The notes under the pieces: model-generated | Databases searched by the model: none | What the model saw: the letters and a program-made list of their open reading frames with translations, nothing else | What the model was told of the DNA's origin: nothing | Origin: a virus | DNA length: 20,892 bases | Reading direction: 5' to 3' (one strand) | IMG/VR virus record: IMGVR_UViG_3300020215_000153 | Location: 1 to 20,892 of that record | Program-made: the position numbers and the translations under genes | Shown here: piece after piece, positions 20,604-20,892 of the stretch | Numbering within the stretch: the first letter of the stretch is position 1 | Layout: the number at the start of each line of letters is the position of its first letter

Positions 20604-20855
20604 ATGAGACATTATTTGAAAATTTGGCCGCAGAACTTATTTCCAATTCTTGAAGGCAAGAAAACTTGTGAAGTTCGTCTGAATGATCGTGATTATAAAG
20701 TTGGAGATGTTTTGGTTTTAAGAGCCTGGGATACAGAAAAAGCAGATTGGATAAATGAAATGGAATTTGAAAGAGAAGTAACTTGGATCAATTTAGTACC
20801 CGGTTCAAAGTTTGTATGTTTATCTATCAAAGAAGTTAAGGAGTCCTTAGTATGA
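20604..20855 (+). CDS. ASCH/PUA-like (DUF3850-type) domain protein
   Basis: An 83-residue protein that begins HYLKIWPQNLFPILEGKKTC and continues EVRLNDRDYKVGDVLVLRAW, the signature of DUF3850-type ASCH/PUA-fold proteins. These small beta barrels are related to RNA-binding PUA domains and are common in phage genomes. It would act in RNA or modified-nucleotide recognition, but no substrate is known. The ribosome binding site GGGAG is close to the ATG. Confidence 0.75.
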   Translation: MRHYLKIWPQNLFPILEGKKTCEVRLNDRDYKVGDVLVLRAWDTEKADWINEMEFEREVTWINLVPGSKFVCLSIKEVKESLV

Positions 20856-20873
20856 AGGAAGCTAGGGGGTAGG

Positions 20874-20892
20874 ATGAAGAAATGCCAACAGT
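20874..20892 (+). CDS. Start of a further gene, cut by the window end
   Basis: An ATG at 20874 after a G-rich GGGGGTAGG begins MKKCQQ and remains open to the last base. Only six codons are seen, so the identity is unknown. The upstream ATG at 20852 reads only six codons and is not taken as a gene. Confidence 0.35.

Noticed and set aside
1-20892. CRISPR array, retron or diversity-generating retroelement
   Set aside because: No regular spaced repeats, no reverse transcriptase and no template-variable repeat pair were seen.

Overview
The window looks like about 21 kb of the genome of a temperate tailed phage, seen free or as an unintegrated (circular or permuted) sequence. The reasons are short, tightly packed genes with ATGA and TAATG overlaps, virion-type proteins, a lysis-like module, a tyrosine integrase next to the 3' end of a tRNA gene (a probable attP), and phage recombination and replication genes on the far side of that site. 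Phage-type genes lie on both sides of the tRNA fragment, so it is more likely attP than a prophage boundary. The DNA is moderately AT-rich. A signal peptide and a membrane-targeting enzyme suggest a bacterial host, probably with a complex envelope, but the host lineage cannot be read from this sequence. Proteins predicted to enter the virion interior, rather than a tape measure, lean towards a short-tailed (podovirus-like) particle.

Layout. (1) Positions 3-5297, + strand: the end of a tail-fibre-like gene, small accessory genes, and three proteins that look like internal or ejection virion proteins. A short membrane-protein ORF of uncertain strand interrupts them. (2) 5294-6448, - strand: a four-gene cassette with a secreted or lipoprotein gene, two related zinc-ribbon proteins and a 25-residue membrane peptide. 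It runs against every neighbouring gene and looks like a lysogeny-expressed accessory ('moron') cassette. (3) 6606-8427, + strand: a coiled-coil protein, small membrane proteins including a holin-like one, and a phospholipase A2-like protein. (4) 8453-10288: a metallophosphoesterase interrupted by a 317-residue intein placed immediately before its GHDH metal-binding motif. (5) 10530-11986: integrase, a 39-residue zinc-ribbon gene behind a promoter with an overlapping operator-like palindrome, a long imperfect inverted repeat, the tRNA-Pro-like 3' fragment, and two tandem intrinsic terminators. (6) 12010-20892, + strand: a SleB-like hydrolase sharing its start region with another gene in a second frame, an ERF-type annealing protein with a YqaJ-type exonuclease, a NinB-like protein, a DNA methyltransferase with a seven-cysteine run, an O-like replication protein, an HNH nuclease, an SPFH/stomatin-like membrane protein, and several small zinc-ribbon or ASCH/PUA-like proteins.

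How it may work together: the integrase would recombine at the 3' end of a host tRNA-Pro gene. ERF and exonuclease would handle end recombination, the O-like protein would start replication, the methyltransferase may protect DNA, and the holin-like, PLA2-like and SleB-like proteins could form a lysis set split across the genome. No typical CI-like repressor is visible. The palindromic operator before the 39-residue gene hints at regulation there. Several small genes (at 5294, 7810, 11518, 12565, 18217, 18802 and 19812) were recovered by reading the gaps between the longer reading frames.
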